Shown: piece by piece, positions 7,692 to 17,377 of the stretch
Layout: the number at the start of each line of letters is the position of its first letter
How positions within the stretch are numbered: position 1 is the stretch's first letter
Assembly (NCBI GenBank): GCA_964606895.1
Contig: CAZSHX010000004.1
Coordinates: 1-64,000 of the forward strand
DNA length: 64,000 nucleotides
Source: CAZSHX01 sp964606895
GTDB taxonomy: Bacteria > Bacteroidota > Ignavibacteria > Kapaibacteriales > UBA2268
Direction of reading: 5' to 3'
Notes under the pieces: generated by a model
Seen by the model: only the letters and a program-made list of their open reading frames with translations
What the model was told of the DNA's origin: nothing
Database searches by the model: none
Position numbers and translations under genes: made by a program

Positions 7692-10346
7692 CTATTTCTG
7701 TTCGTATTCTTCTGTTGGAGTTTGAATGATAACCATAACAGTACGGTTATAGAATCTTTCCTCGGGCCATAAATTCTGGTTTGTGTAAAGAGGTTCGTCT
7801 TCGCCGACACCACGTTTTGTCATAGAGCCATATTTTCCACCGGTCTTTTTGACGATACCGTTATAAACTGTTGTGGCTCTTCTTTCGCTGAGTGCCTGGT
7901 TGTGATCGTAAAGACCTACAACATCAGTATGACCAATAACTTCAACTTTGGAACTTGGTTTAACTCTGTCATAAACATAGTCTCTCATAATTCTCTCGTT
8001 GATTGGACCTGCATCGGAACGGTCGAATGGGAACAGAATCAAGCTGTATCTTTCGATTGTACTGTCTTTCATGCGTTCGACTTTCTTTTTCTCGGTGCTT
8101 ACCTGCAAAACAGGGATATCAATGGGGTCAGATTTACATTCTTTACCGGATTTGGTAGTTATTACCAAAGTGGCTGTGTAAGGAACTTCATCTTTTGGAT
8201 AGTATTCATCATCGTTTTTCCAATCCCAAATTTTGGTAGGATCAGTTAGACCAACGTCTTGCAATACTTTCCATTGTTTGCCGCCACGAGTGATTTCAAT
8301 TCTTCTCTTTGTAACCAAACCATCTTCAATTCCGTTTTTCAAAGTATAAGTCATTTGTTCGGGTTGCGGGAAAGTTTTAGGGTCTTTTTCAAAAACAGGC
8401 TTCATTATTTCCCATTCATTGGAAAGAACTTCAACTCTTCTGTTTTCGACTATACCAAGTGAATCTTTCAGATTGGAAACAATATTCGGTTGATTTCTGA
8501 AAGAAAGTTTCAAACGGCTTTCTTCAATTTTCCATACATCTTTCAAATAGTTGTAAACTGTTGTGGCTCTGTCTTTGGATAGATTTGGTTTCTTTTCGTC
8601 GGCAGTTGTGCCGTCGTTGCATCCAACGAGTTCAACTTTAGCATCAGGATTCTTTTTAAGCCGGTAGCCGTAAATATTCAGAATATGATAATATTTATCA
8701 AGTGTACCGCCTGCAATCGTAGTATCGGTAAATCCCTGAGTTTCTTCAGGAGATTTGAACAGTATATAACGTGGTTGGAAATCGGATTTACCTGCTTCAA
8801 AGAATACATAATTAAGTAATGGATAAAGATCCCATGTCTGGAATTGTTCCATAACCAAACCGCGATAGTTTGAAAGTTCAGGTTTTTGAGCTTTAGCTTC
8901 GGCAATATATTTAGCTTCTGCCATTTCAGCACCGATAACCGGTCTTTGTCCCAAGGTTAGTGTGTCGTAGATAACAGCGGCAAAATCCTTAGTTTCTTCA
9001 ACTTTGATAGTTTTTCTGGGTTTGTCAATTCTCTGAGCTTTAACAGTCTTACCATATTTCGGATTATCTGCAGTGATTTCCATGGTAACGAATTTTACAG
9101 AATCTTTTGGATTCCCGTAATCTGTATTGGAAATAACCATTTCAAATTCTGTCCTGTTCAATGTTAAGCTATCAGTAACAGTTCTGCCGGTTAATGGGTT
9201 TTTAACTGTAATTGTAGCAGGAATATTGTTTCCTGAACATTCGTCAAGCACATAAATTTTCAAGCTGACAGCCCTAAAGAATGATGGCACAAAAGCCATG
9301 AAAATATCTAAATCGCCCTGATAGTGAGGTAAATCTTTTCTTCTGGATGAGAAATAAAGTATATCGCCGGAAGCAGGAAGAGAAATAAACTGGTCATCTT
9401 CTTTTGTGTTGATAGGCTCAGGTAGTAAATCAGGTTTGGACCATGTTTTAGAGTCAGCATCGTATCTTGTCAAATAAAAGTCAAGTCCTCCGATATTAGG
9501 GAGAAGACCTTTTGACGAGAAGAATAAGGTTGTATTATCCGCAGAAATAAACGGGGAGCAATCCTGTTCTTTTGTGTTTATCTGGCTGAGGTTTTTTGCA
9601 GGAGACCAATCGTCGGTATCCGGATCACGGTCTGAATACCAAATATCCATATTTTTCCCTTCGCCTTTTCCGTCGGAATTTGGTCCGGGTCTGGTTGAAA
9701 CAAAATAGAGTCTGGTATTATACGGGTCTATCGAAGGCTGAGAATCAAAATATTTCGAATTTACGTTCTTGCCAAGGTTGGTGGGTTTTCCCCATTTATC
9801 ACCTTCGATTTTAGTTACATAAATATCACAGTCACCAAGTCCGTCAGGTCTGTTGCAACCTGTGAAATAAAGTGTTTGCCTATCAGCGGCAATGGATGCG
9901 GCACCTTCATTCAAATCGGTATTGACACCAAGTCTGCCCCAATTTGTTGTTGTGTCAATATTATAGGGTGTAAAAAAGACTGTATCCAGTCTGTCGTTTT
10001 TCTTAGCTCCCCAAAAATCGTGAGAAGGTTCACCATCGGTTTTTAATTTGCTTCCGGCACGGTTGGACACATAGAATAATGTTTTGCCATCAGCAGAAAC
10101 TGTAGGAGCATAATCAAGGCCTTTCCAGTTAATGATTGGACCAAGGTTGATGATGCGAATGCTCTTGGTCGTCAAGATTCCTTCTTCCTGTTGCTGACCT
10201 TGAGATAATTCTGAAGCAGATTCAAGTTTTGCCGCCATCAGATAACGTGTGTCATCGTTATTATTGGTTTGTGCTAATGCTATACCGGCAATGAAGAAAT
10301 TCATTACCAATAATTTCAGTAGAAATGAGTAATTCAATCGGTGCAT
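7692..10346 (-). CDS. PD40-repeat envelope protein with two OmpA-like domains
   Basis: The 884-residue protein begins with a signal peptide (about 1-25, ending ALAQ). Residues ~65-360 hold PD40/WD40-like propeller motifs such as LFYVSNRAG, LYFVSTRPG, LFFSSKG and LYFSSRRKD. A first OmpA-like peptidoglycan-binding fold lies at about 515-650 (YVFFEAGKSDFQPRYIL, VELVGCNDGT, LSKDRATTVYNYL). A second lies at about 755-880 (LILFPFDRSD, VEVIGHTDVVG, LSERRATTVYNGI). The order propeller-then-OmpA resembles the PorE/PG1058-type cell-envelope anchors of T9SS organisms, but the TPR region is missing and the doubled OmpA module is unusual. The likely place is the periplasmic face of the outer membrane, anchoring to peptidoglycan. 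The gene for an outer-membrane barrel follows upstream on the same strand. Confidence 0.85.
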   Translation of the reverse strand: MHRLNYSFLLKLLVMNFFIAGIALAQTNNNDDTRYLMAAKLESASELSQGQQQEEGILTTKSIRIINLGPIINWKGLDYAPTVSADGKTLFYVSNRAGSKLKTDGEPSHDFWGAKKNDRLDTVFFTPYNIDTTTNWGRLGVNTDLNEGAASIAADRQTLYFTGCNRPDGLGDCDIYVTKIEGDKWGKPTNLGKNVNSKYFDSQPSIDPYNTRLYFVSTRPGPNSDGKGEGKNMDIWYSDRDPDTDDWSPAKNLSQINTKEQDCSPFISADNTTLFFSSKGLLPNIGGLDFYLTRYDADSKTWSKPDLLPEPINTKEDDQFISLPASGDILYFSSRRKDLPHYQGDLDIFMAFVPSFFRAVSLKIYVLDECSGNNIPATITVKNPLTGRTVTDSLTLNRTEFEMVISNTDYGNPKDSVKFVTMEITADNPKYGKTVKAQRIDKPRKTIKVEETKDFAAVIYDTLTLGQRPVIGAEMAEAKYIAEAKAQKPELSNYRGLVMEQFQTWDLYPLLNYVFFEAGKSDFQPRYILFKSPEETQGFTDTTIAGGTLDKYYHILNIYGYRLKKNPDAKVELVGCNDGTTADEKKPNLSKDRATTVYNYLKDVWKIEESRLKLSFRNQPNIVSNLKDSLGIVENRRVEVLSNEWEIMKPVFEKDPKTFPQPEQMTYTLKNGIEDGLVTKRRIEITRGGKQWKVLQDVGLTDPTKIWDWKNDDEYYPKDEVPYTATLVITTKSGKECKSDPIDIPVLQVSTEKKKVERMKDSTIERYSLILFPFDRSDAGPINERIMRDYVYDRVKPSSKVEVIGHTDVVGLYDHNQALSERRATTVYNGIVKKTGGKYGSMTKRGVGEDEPLYTNQNLWPEERFYNRTVMVIIQTPTEEYEQK

Positions 10347-10613
10347 ATTCCTAAACCCATATAAGTTTACATATAGTTATGTTAATTAAAATCACTTATC
10401 GAAAAAATAATCATTTAAACTTTTGATCTAAATGATTAGCTTTTTTAAACAAAATTTGAATCTTTTGCTTTTTAAAAAAAATAATATAATCAAATCCTTA
10501 TTAAATTCAAATATTTTTATTTTTTCACACCTTGAAATCAAAACTTATTGAAAAATATTTACTCAAAATAAGTTAATTTGTGAACGAAATCCAAAATTCT
10601 AACTGAAACAGGC

Positions 10614-11459
10614 TCATTTTCTTTTGTATCGCATTTGGATTGCCATCCTGAGTTCAATAAATATTCTCCAGGAATTCGATTTGAAATCCTGAGTGCCTTC
10701 TATTCCAACAATACCATTCGGAGCAAGATTTGTCAGTGGAATTGAATACATGAAACCGGGAGAAAGAAAAATATTCTTGCCAATATAGAAATTAAAGCCT
10801 ATCATCGGTTCAATGCCGAATTGGAGAGCATTGAGACCCGGAAATCTATCATCGTAAATCGTTTGAGTTATTTCTCCCTTATCTGTTCTGATGTTTACAA
10901 CTTCACCATTACTAAGTCTGGCTGATGTAGTCAACAGTTCTTTTGTATGTTTCATGTGTGAATAGAACAGGTAAGATGCTGACGGACCAATTTTAATATA
11001 AAAGAAATCCCAGGGAGACCATTTCAAATAAGGCAGAAAAGTTGCATACATAAAATCTGTGACTGTTTTTTGTCTGCTTTCAACTTTTGTGCTGACTGTT
11101 TGTCCTGTTGTAGGTAAGGTCGCATCCATAAGCTCAAATTCACGATAAGAAGCGGTGAGCCCACGGCTGTCCCAAATCAGAGCCACTCCCCATTGAAAAA
11201 TGTCGGACAAATCCTGTTCATAAAGATAGCCTAAGCTAAATCCTGTTCTTGTTCCGTCTTTAAAGGAGGGACAATTGCAAGTATCGGTAAACTTTCCGCC
11301 TTGCCAGTTCGGACCCAATCCAAAAAGAAATCCGGTTTCTCTTTGAGTTGGTGCTTTTTCGGGCTCAAGCGGAGTTGCAATATTCTGTGCTGTTAGTTTG
11401 GTAAAGCAAAATAATAACAGAATTATCAGATTTAATTTGAATATTTTCTTAAAACGCAT
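10614..11459 (-). CDS. Outer-membrane beta-barrel family protein
   Basis: The 281-residue protein has a signal peptide (about 1-24, ending LTAQ) and then alternating amphipathic strands with glycine and aromatic turns (GFLFGLGPNWQGG, GFSLGYLYEQ, MIGFNFYIGKNIFLSPGFMYSIP). This is typical of the small PorT/OmpW-like barrels of Bacteroidota. No catalytic motif is seen. It is separated by 267 AT-rich bases from the OmpA protein on the same strand, so co-transcription is possible but uncertain. Specific role unknown. Confidence 0.75.
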   Translation of the reverse strand: MRFKKIFKLNLIILLLFCFTKLTAQNIATPLEPEKAPTQRETGFLFGLGPNWQGGKFTDTCNCPSFKDGTRTGFSLGYLYEQDLSDIFQWGVALIWDSRGLTASYREFELMDATLPTTGQTVSTKVESRQKTVTDFMYATFLPYLKWSPWDFFYIKIGPSASYLFYSHMKHTKELLTTSARLSNGEVVNIRTDKGEITQTIYDDRFPGLNALQFGIEPMIGFNFYIGKNIFLSPGFMYSIPLTNLAPNGIVGIEGTQDFKSNSWRIFIELRMAIQMRYKRK

Positions 11460-11535
11460 TATATTGTTCCAATTGTTTTTTTACACAACGTAAATTATAA
11501 AGTATTTTGCTAATTTCAAAAAAAAATTTTTAATT

Positions 11536-12921
11536 ATGGAAAATGAAGAGCAAATTGTTGAAAAAGAGGCACCGATTTCTATGTTTAATGGAGCTCGGGC
11601 ATCTGCTATTAGAATTTTAAGCCGTTTTGAACGCAGTGATTCTTATATTGACAAATTGGTTGATTATGAATTGAGAACAGGCGGACTTTCTGACCTCGAC
11701 AAATCTCTGTTGACCGAACTCGTTAACGGAGTCATCCGTTGGAAAAGTAAAATTGACTGGGTGCTTGTCGGTTTTTACCACGGGGATTACCTAAAATGCC
11801 TGAACATTGTCAAAAATGCCATGCGGGTGGCTTTGTACCAGATTCTCTATCTTGATAGGATTCCTATTCCTGCGGCAATCAATGATTCTGTGGAAATCAT
11901 CAAAAGAATTCAGGGTGAAAAAACCGCAGGCATTGTCAATGGTGTGCTGAGAAACATTGCAAGGAATCTCGATAACGTCCGATATCCCGAAAAAGATGAG
12001 GACCCTGTTTACTATTTGTCAATCCTTTATTCCCATCCGCGTTGGATGGTAAAAAGGTGGATGGACCGTTTCGGCGAAATGGAAACAGAGAAATTGCTCT
12101 ATTTGAATAACCGCAGACCTTACATTTGCGTTAGGGTGAATACTTTGAAAACTACACCGGAAAAATTGATAAACTGGTTCAAAGCTAACGGACTGACTTA
12201 CCTCCCGTCTCCTTTGCTCAAACAGTCTATTCTAATCAAAGGATTAAGGTCGGACATCACTGCATTGGAAATATTCAGAAATGGCTGGATTGCTGTTCAG
12301 GATACAAGTGCCTCGCTTGTAACTTTACTTTCCAGACCCAAACCGGGCTTCACAATTCTTGATATGTGTTCTGCTCCGGGAGGAAAATCTTTTCTTCTTG
12401 CCGAATTGATTGCCGACAACGGAAAAATCATTGCTGTTGACCAATACAAATCCAAACTTCGGTTTATCGAGGAAGGTGCCGAGAGATTGGGAATCAAGTC
12501 AATTCAAACTCTTTGCGAAGATGCCGAGACAATCAAAGTCAATGAGCAGATTGATTTGGTTTGTGCCGATGTTCCCTGCTCAGGCACAGGGACAATTTCC
12601 AAAAAACCCGATATCAAGTGGAAAAGAGAAAGGGATGATATTTTCAAACTGGTTGACACTCAACGAAAAATCCTGGAATCTGCCGCAAAAATTATTAAAC
12701 CCGGCGGAGCAATAATTTACACTACTTGTTCCATTGAACCGGAAGAAAATTTTGAGAACGTTGAATGGTTCTTGAAAAATCATCCTGAATTTGAACTCGA
12801 CCCCGCAGAAAAATATTTACCGAAGGAAATCTGTCTTGACGGTTGTGTCCAGATTTTCCCGCATATTCATAATATTGATGGAGCTTTCGGAGCAAGGCTG
12901 ATAAAGAAGATAGCTGAATAG
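11536..12921 (+). CDS. rsmB: 16S rRNA m5C967 methyltransferase RsmB
   Basis: At 461 residues the protein has the usual RsmB length. Residues ~15-150 are a NusB-like RNA-binding domain. The catalytic part has SAM motif I ILDMCSAPGGKS (about 273), motif IV DVPCSGTGT (about 345) and motif VI TTCSIEPEE (about 397). The motif VI cysteine is the expected nucleophile and the motif IV cysteine serves product release. The predicted reaction is C5 methylation of a cytidine in 16S rRNA. It is divergently oriented from the barrel gene upstream and is followed by a hairpin terminator. Confidence 0.93.
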   Translation: MENEEQIVEKEAPISMFNGARASAIRILSRFERSDSYIDKLVDYELRTGGLSDLDKSLLTELVNGVIRWKSKIDWVLVGFYHGDYLKCLNIVKNAMRVALYQILYLDRIPIPAAINDSVEIIKRIQGEKTAGIVNGVLRNIARNLDNVRYPEKDEDPVYYLSILYSHPRWMVKRWMDRFGEMETEKLLYLNNRRPYICVRVNTLKTTPEKLINWFKANGLTYLPSPLLKQSILIKGLRSDITALEIFRNGWIAVQDTSASLVTLLSRPKPGFTILDMCSAPGGKSFLLAELIADNGKIIAVDQYKSKLRFIEEGAERLGIKSIQTLCEDAETIKVNEQIDLVCADVPCSGTGTISKKPDIKWKRERDDIFKLVDTQRKILESAAKIIKPGGAIIYTTCSIEPEENFENVEWFLKNHPEFELDPAEKYLPKEICLDGCVQIFPHIHNIDGAFGARLIKKIAE

Positions 12922-12956
12922 AATTGTCTTTTTGGCAATATTATAATTAAAAACAT

Positions 12957-12999
12957 AAATTCCCCAATTTGGTATAAATACAGATTGGGGAATTTCCTT
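12957..12999 (+). terminator. Intrinsic terminator after rsmB
   Basis: A perfect 12-bp stem (AAATTCCCCAAT at 12957-12968, ATTGGGGAATTT at 12984-12995) with a 15-base loop is followed by CCTTTATC, a weak T-tract. Confidence 0.7.
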
Positions 13000-13514
13000 T
13001 ATCATAGATTATAAGTTTAAATCAACAAGTAAGCACTCAAAAAAAATAAAATTCATTAATGCCGGTAAGTCTTGCCTTTGACTGCTTTGATTTCTATTCC
13101 CCATTTCTTCTCAACTTTAATATAACGGATTTATATTTTTATTGCGAAAAAGATGCAATGCAATTATGGCATAATTCATTGATATTATTTCAATTAACGA
13201 TTTTTAAACCGTTGCATTATTGCATTTTTGGAATGCAATTGATGCAATTTTTGGGAAGATGTGGCAGTAATTTCAATGAACAGTTTAGTATGAATTTTAT
13301 TAAATCCAAAAGGGGTACACGAAAAATTGTGATTATTTGTTGCCATGAGATGAGAGTATTTATTAACTTATTCAAAGTGTTTATGTCGAAAGATTAAATA
13401 GGCTAAAGCCAATTCATGGCAGAAGGTGAAAATCTTCCTCAAAAGCGATTCACCTTTGTCATCTGTATATTAATTAGTATTTTTGCCTGATTTTAATATC
13501 GTCTTTGAACAAAT
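13000..13514. other. Gene-free spacer with repeat elements
   Basis: This 515-base gap holds repeat copy C (13145-13262), a GGCTAAAGCC mini-palindrome (13401-13410), and an AAGGTGAA/TTCACCTT hairpin (about 13423-13456). No credible gene is seen. The 112-codon open frame across it overlaps the repeat and has no coding character. Confidence 0.6.
13145..13262 (-). repeat. TTGCATC/GATGCAA dispersed repeat, copy C (inverted)
   Basis: Read on the minus strand, this copy contains TTGAAATAATATCAAT and then TTGCATTGCATCTTTTTC, in the same order as copy B. The core differs at only a few positions. It is the only copy in the opposite orientation relative to the window. Confidence 0.65.
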
Positions 13515-16328
13515 TTGAAAAAAAGCATATATATTTTCTTTTTCCTTGCTTCTGCCCTGCATCTGTTTGGGCAGGACTCGATTCCCCGAAATATTCTTCA
13601 GGCGATTGACTATTCCCTCGAAAAAGATGATTACACCAGAGGCGACATCCGACTTCCTCAGGATATGATTTTCACGGGCGACAGCAAACTGCAAATCTCG
13701 GGAACCTTTACGGATAATCCTTTGAAATCATTTGATTTTGCAAAATTTAATGCTAATAAACTATCTGGTTTGACGGCTGAAAATACTTGGGAATATCTTG
13801 GATATATCATGTCCCTGCTTGAACTTGAAAACCGCGAATTAATCAGTTTCGAAAACTCAATGACTTCAAAGGAAATTGATGCGGCTCTGGGTGTTAAACT
13901 CGACAGCATTCTGCAATTCATTCCCGCGGCTGTTCTGCGGCAGTACATCACTCCGCTTGTTAAAATCAATATGGAATTGAGGAAAGATTTTCTCGGTATC
14001 AAATCGAATACCCTATCCTATCTGCTCGAAAATGCCGATGGTGTTATTATTCCTAAAAAGCTTGAGGAAACAGAAGGATTTGAAAAATTTTACAACACCA
14101 TAAACGGACAGAATGCTGTTGAGGATAAATTTTTCAGATTTGCCGCTTCTGCAAAGAAAAGTAAAATCATAAGTTACGGACTTTCGCTCTATTCCTTTTT
14201 ATTGAGGCAGGTGGTGAAAAGCGAAAAAAGTATGAATATTTATCTGGAGAATATCAAAACAAGAGTAATTGAAACAAAACTCGGGAAAATTGGTCTGGGC
14301 GGACCCGAAGATAATACATGGGATGGCGATTTCATCTTTATTCTTGATATTGGGGGTAATGACAAATACATCATGCCGAGTTCTTTTAAAACTAAAAAAG
14401 CCGAAAAGCTGATTAGATATATTGTTGACCTAAACGGGAATGACACTTACACGGGTGGTGATTTTTCCTATGGTTCGGGTTATGGCGGTATAAATATCCT
14501 GATGGATATGAACGGCAACGATACTTACAAAACGGGAAACTTTTCGCTGGGTTGCGGTGTTTTCGGAGTAGGTATTTTGCATGATTTTAGCGGTGACGAC
14601 AAATACTATTCAGGGTTTTCTTCGCAAGGCTCGGCGGCTTTCGGTGTTGGACTATTGATTGACGGCTCAGGTAACGATGTTTACGAGTCAATGCCCGAAA
14701 GTCAGGGATCCGGTTTCACAAAAGGCTTCGGTTTGCTTCTGGATTTAACAGGAAATGATATTTATAAATCTCTTGGCACTTCAGCGAAACCGCTCAATAA
14801 ATGGATTTCATTTTCTCAAGGTTCTGCACGTGGTATCGAAAATAAATCCGCGGGAGGAATCGGTCTGCTGTTCGACCTTCAAGGAGATGATACTTACACA
14901 GCAGGTGCTTACTCTCAGGGTTCGGCAGACAATTACGGTGTTTCGGCTTTATTTGATAGAGGTGGGAACGACAATTACGCATCAGGTTTTAATTCCAAAG
15001 GATACGGTAATCTTGGAGGAATCGGGATATTTGCTGATTCCGAAGGCAACGACAAATATACTTCCGAATTCAATTCTTACGGGAAATCTCAGCAATACGG
15101 TTCGGGCTTGTTCTTTGATTTATCGGGAAATGACAGTTTAATCTTTGCTTTTAATAAGAAATCAAGAGAGGAATATACGGGTTCATCTGTATTTGTGAAT
15201 TTCTTGGGAAATGATTACTGCCTGCTCAAATCCACTGGCGATACAGCAACAATCAAACATTTAAACGAAACTTATGCTTTCCCTTCGGTATTTGTAAATA
15301 CTAAGGATTCTTCTTTTTCCCGTTTTGAAAAATTCGTGGATTCGGTTCATCTGGCAGAGACATCTTTTAACTGCAAACCTCAAACAGATTTTTATCTTAA
15401 TTTTTCAGTAAATTCCCAAAGGCTTGATGAGTCTCCCGTCTCCTCAGATCCTGAGATGCTCTTTACGCAAGCAATAACGAATTTGCCAACATATAAACTC
15501 GTTTCAAATAACGCTAAAAATGCACTTAAAAATTCAGGTCAGGAACTCAGGAATATTTTCATTGGTAAAATTAATTCTAAGGATAAAGAAACAAAGAAAA
15601 TTCTGCCTTCGCTTTTTAATATTATTTATTCTTCGGATTCGCTTGGAATTGTTAAATTACTTGAAGACAGTCTTAAAACAAAAGATTTTGACCGTCTTGC
15701 GAACTCATCAGAGCTTTTGGCTACGGTTAAGTCTCAAAAAGTTAAAGAACTGATTAATACTTTGCTGAATGAAAAGCACTGGAAAAAGAAAGTACTCGCT
15801 ATAAAATTAATCAGAATATTGGGCGATTCTGTACTTTCCCAATTATGTTATAAATTTGCAAAAGATGTAAATCCTTATATTCGAGCTGAAGCAGGAATGA
15901 CAATCAGTCGTTTCATGCCGATTAACTATTTTGAGATTATAAAACCGTTTATCGAAGACGATAAGGCAATTGTCAGACAATATACTCTGAATGGTATTTC
16001 CATGAATTCAGTTGATTATCTGAAGTTCAAAACAGCATTCAATGAATTGCAATCCTTTAAGTTAAAACGCACTTATGCCGCAATAATAAAATCCATTGAT
16101 ACCAAAACAATTGATTTGGAAGATTTCCATACCATTCTTAATGAAAATCCTCCGCAGGTACGTGAGTCGTTTTATTTATCAATTCTTGAATCCGGCAAGG
16201 AATTCTGGAGGCAGGATTATGCCAATATTTTAAATCTTGAAAATGAAGAAAACCTCAAAGCTTTGTTCCCGTTGCCTGAACCAATTCATGAAGAACAAAC
16301 GGCCAAAAAGAAACGAAAGAAAAAATAA
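13515..16328 (+). CDS. Secreted protein with eleven G-N/D-D-x-Y repeats and C-terminal HEAT-like region
   Basis: The best start is TTG at 13515, because it gives an immediate signal peptide (KKSIYIFFFLASALHLFGQ) and no ATG follows for over 100 codons. In the 937-residue product, residues ~275-560 hold about eleven units of ~25 residues with the pattern L-x-D-x-x-G-N/D-D-x-Y-x-x-G-x-x-S-Q-G-S. The regular Asp/Asn-Gly content suggests a beta-solenoid that could bind calcium, somewhat like RTX repeats but with a different period. Residues ~690-900 are helical with HEAT-like units (KKVLAIKLIRILGDS, PYIRAEAGMTISRF). The tail is a lysine-rich KKKRKKK. No T9SS domain is seen and the function is unknown. 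gmk follows 54 bp later. Confidence 0.8.
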   Translation: MKKSIYIFFFLASALHLFGQDSIPRNILQAIDYSLEKDDYTRGDIRLPQDMIFTGDSKLQISGTFTDNPLKSFDFAKFNANKLSGLTAENTWEYLGYIMSLLELENRELISFENSMTSKEIDAALGVKLDSILQFIPAAVLRQYITPLVKINMELRKDFLGIKSNTLSYLLENADGVIIPKKLEETEGFEKFYNTINGQNAVEDKFFRFAASAKKSKIISYGLSLYSFLLRQVVKSEKSMNIYLENIKTRVIETKLGKIGLGGPEDNTWDGDFIFILDIGGNDKYIMPSSFKTKKAEKLIRYIVDLNGNDTYTGGDFSYGSGYGGINILMDMNGNDTYKTGNFSLGCGVFGVGILHDFSGDDKYYSGFSSQGSAAFGVGLLIDGSGNDVYESMPESQGSGFTKGFGLLLDLTGNDIYKSLGTSAKPLNKWISFSQGSARGIENKSAGGIGLLFDLQGDDTYTAGAYSQGSADNYGVSALFDRGGNDNYASGFNSKGYGNLGGIGIFADSEGNDKYTSEFNSYGKSQQYGSGLFFDLSGNDSLIFAFNKKSREEYTGSSVFVNFLGNDYCLLKSTGDTATIKHLNETYAFPSVFVNTKDSSFSRFEKFVDSVHLAETSFNCKPQTDFYLNFSVNSQRLDESPVSSDPEMLFTQAITNLPTYKLVSNNAKNALKNSGQELRNIFIGKINSKDKETKKILPSLFNIIYSSDSLGIVKLLEDSLKTKDFDRLANSSELLATVKSQKVKELINTLLNEKHWKKKVLAIKLIRILGDSVLSQLCYKFAKDVNPYIRAEAGMTISRFMPINYFEIIKPFIEDDKAIVRQYTLNGISMNSVDYLKFKTAFNELQSFKLKRTYAAIIKSIDTKTIDLEDFHTILNENPPQVRESFYLSILESGKEFWRQDYANILNLENEENLKALFPLPEPIHEEQTAKKKRKKK

Positions 16329-16382
16329 GTTAATTTCCCGATAATCGTTATAGAATCTATTATTATATCAAAAAAGAAAAAT

Positions 16383-16961
16383 ATGTTAAAGAATAAAAAC
16401 CTGATTGTACTATCATCACCAAGCGGAGGCGGCAAGTCAACCGTTGCCCACCATCTTCTGAGAATTTACTCAAATGTCAGATTCTCAGTTTCGGCAACTA
16501 CCCGTTCCATCAGAACAGGAGAGCAAAACGGGAGAGAATATTTTTTCTTGACCAAAGAAGAATTCCAAAACAAAATAGATACCAATCAGTTAGTTGAATA
16601 CGAAGAAATTTTCGGAAATTTTTACGGCACACTTCGTTCAGAAATTGATAATGCCTTGAAGGCAAATGAATGTCTGATTTTTGATGTTGATGTTAAAGGT
16701 GCATTCTCAATTAAAAAAGCGTTTCCCGAAGATTCAATCCTCATCTTCCTTACTCCTCCCGCAACTCAGGTGCTTGAGGAAAGACTTAGAAACAGGAAAA
16801 CCGAGACCGATGAACAAATAGTCAAACGACTGGAAAGAGCAGAATTTGAAATAGCACAAAGCTCGCTGTTTGATTTCACGATTGTGAATAATGAACTCGA
16901 GAATACTCTGAAAAACGCCGAAGCTTTGGTCGAGATGTTCACAGATGCCCAAAGAATTTAA
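16383..16961 (+). CDS. gmk: Guanylate kinase
   Basis: The 192-residue protein has the P-loop SSPSGGGKST (residues 11-20), the GMP-binding stretch STTRSIRTGEQNGREYFF-like region after it, and the lid segment ERLRNRKTETDEQIVKRL. It phosphorylates GMP to GDP using ATP in nucleotide metabolism. Length and motif order are standard. It lies 54 bp after the GND-repeat gene and may be co-transcribed with it, though the two have no evident functional tie. Confidence 0.93.
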   Translation: MLKNKNLIVLSSPSGGGKSTVAHHLLRIYSNVRFSVSATTRSIRTGEQNGREYFFLTKEEFQNKIDTNQLVEYEEIFGNFYGTLRSEIDNALKANECLIFDVDVKGAFSIKKAFPEDSILIFLTPPATQVLEERLRNRKTETDEQIVKRLERAEFEIAQSSLFDFTIVNNELENTLKNAEALVEMFTDAQRI

Positions 16962-17377
16962 ATTTATTTTTTGGGTGCAAAATCATAATTTGTACTTTCT
17001 TGAGTCGGTTAAACCATTTTAAAATTCAGGAAGTCTAAAAAATAATCCTTGCAACTATCAAAATAAAATCAAAGGTTTGTTTGTGGTTTTTCCAAATGGG
17101 AATATATTTAGAAAAAGCCGGAAGAACTCCTCGAAGTTCCGGTTTTTTTATTGTCAACTATTTACCAAAATAACTTATGAGTCTGATGATAAAGAAGATG
17201 TTCTCATTTTTTAATATCCACAACACTGAAGCGAGGGTTGAGGAATGTGTTTTATCATAATCTTTAGTACAAGGCTAGCCCAACAAATAATTTTTGCGAT
17301 ACATTACTTAAAAGAAAAATATATGGATTTTTTCCATATCAACAGGTACCAATAATAAAAATAGAACCTCAATTTTT
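16962..17377. other. Gene-free spacer
   Basis: Apart from the terminator hairpin at 17112-17149, I see no gene, RNA or repeat in these 416 bases between gmk and the converging T9SS gene. Confidence 0.6.
17112..17149 (+). terminator. Intrinsic terminator downstream of gmk
   Basis: The stem AAAAAGCCGGAA (17112-17123) pairs with TTCCGGTTTTTTT (17137-17149), with one G-T wobble and a T7 run. It lies 150 bp after gmk, so either the transcript has a long 3' end or an unseen RNA ends here. Confidence 0.75.

Noticed and set aside
7692..11459. T9SS core components (PorE/PorP/PorT)
   Set aside because: The PD40-OmpA protein lacks the TPR region of PorE and the adjacent barrel has no PorP/PorT signature I can name, so I do not call them secretion-machinery genes.
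13059..13397. 112-codon open frame on the plus strand
   Set aside because: It runs through the inverted dispersed repeat, has no signal, motif or ribosome site, and its residue mix (many Phe, Cys, Asn) is that of translated AT-rich spacer.
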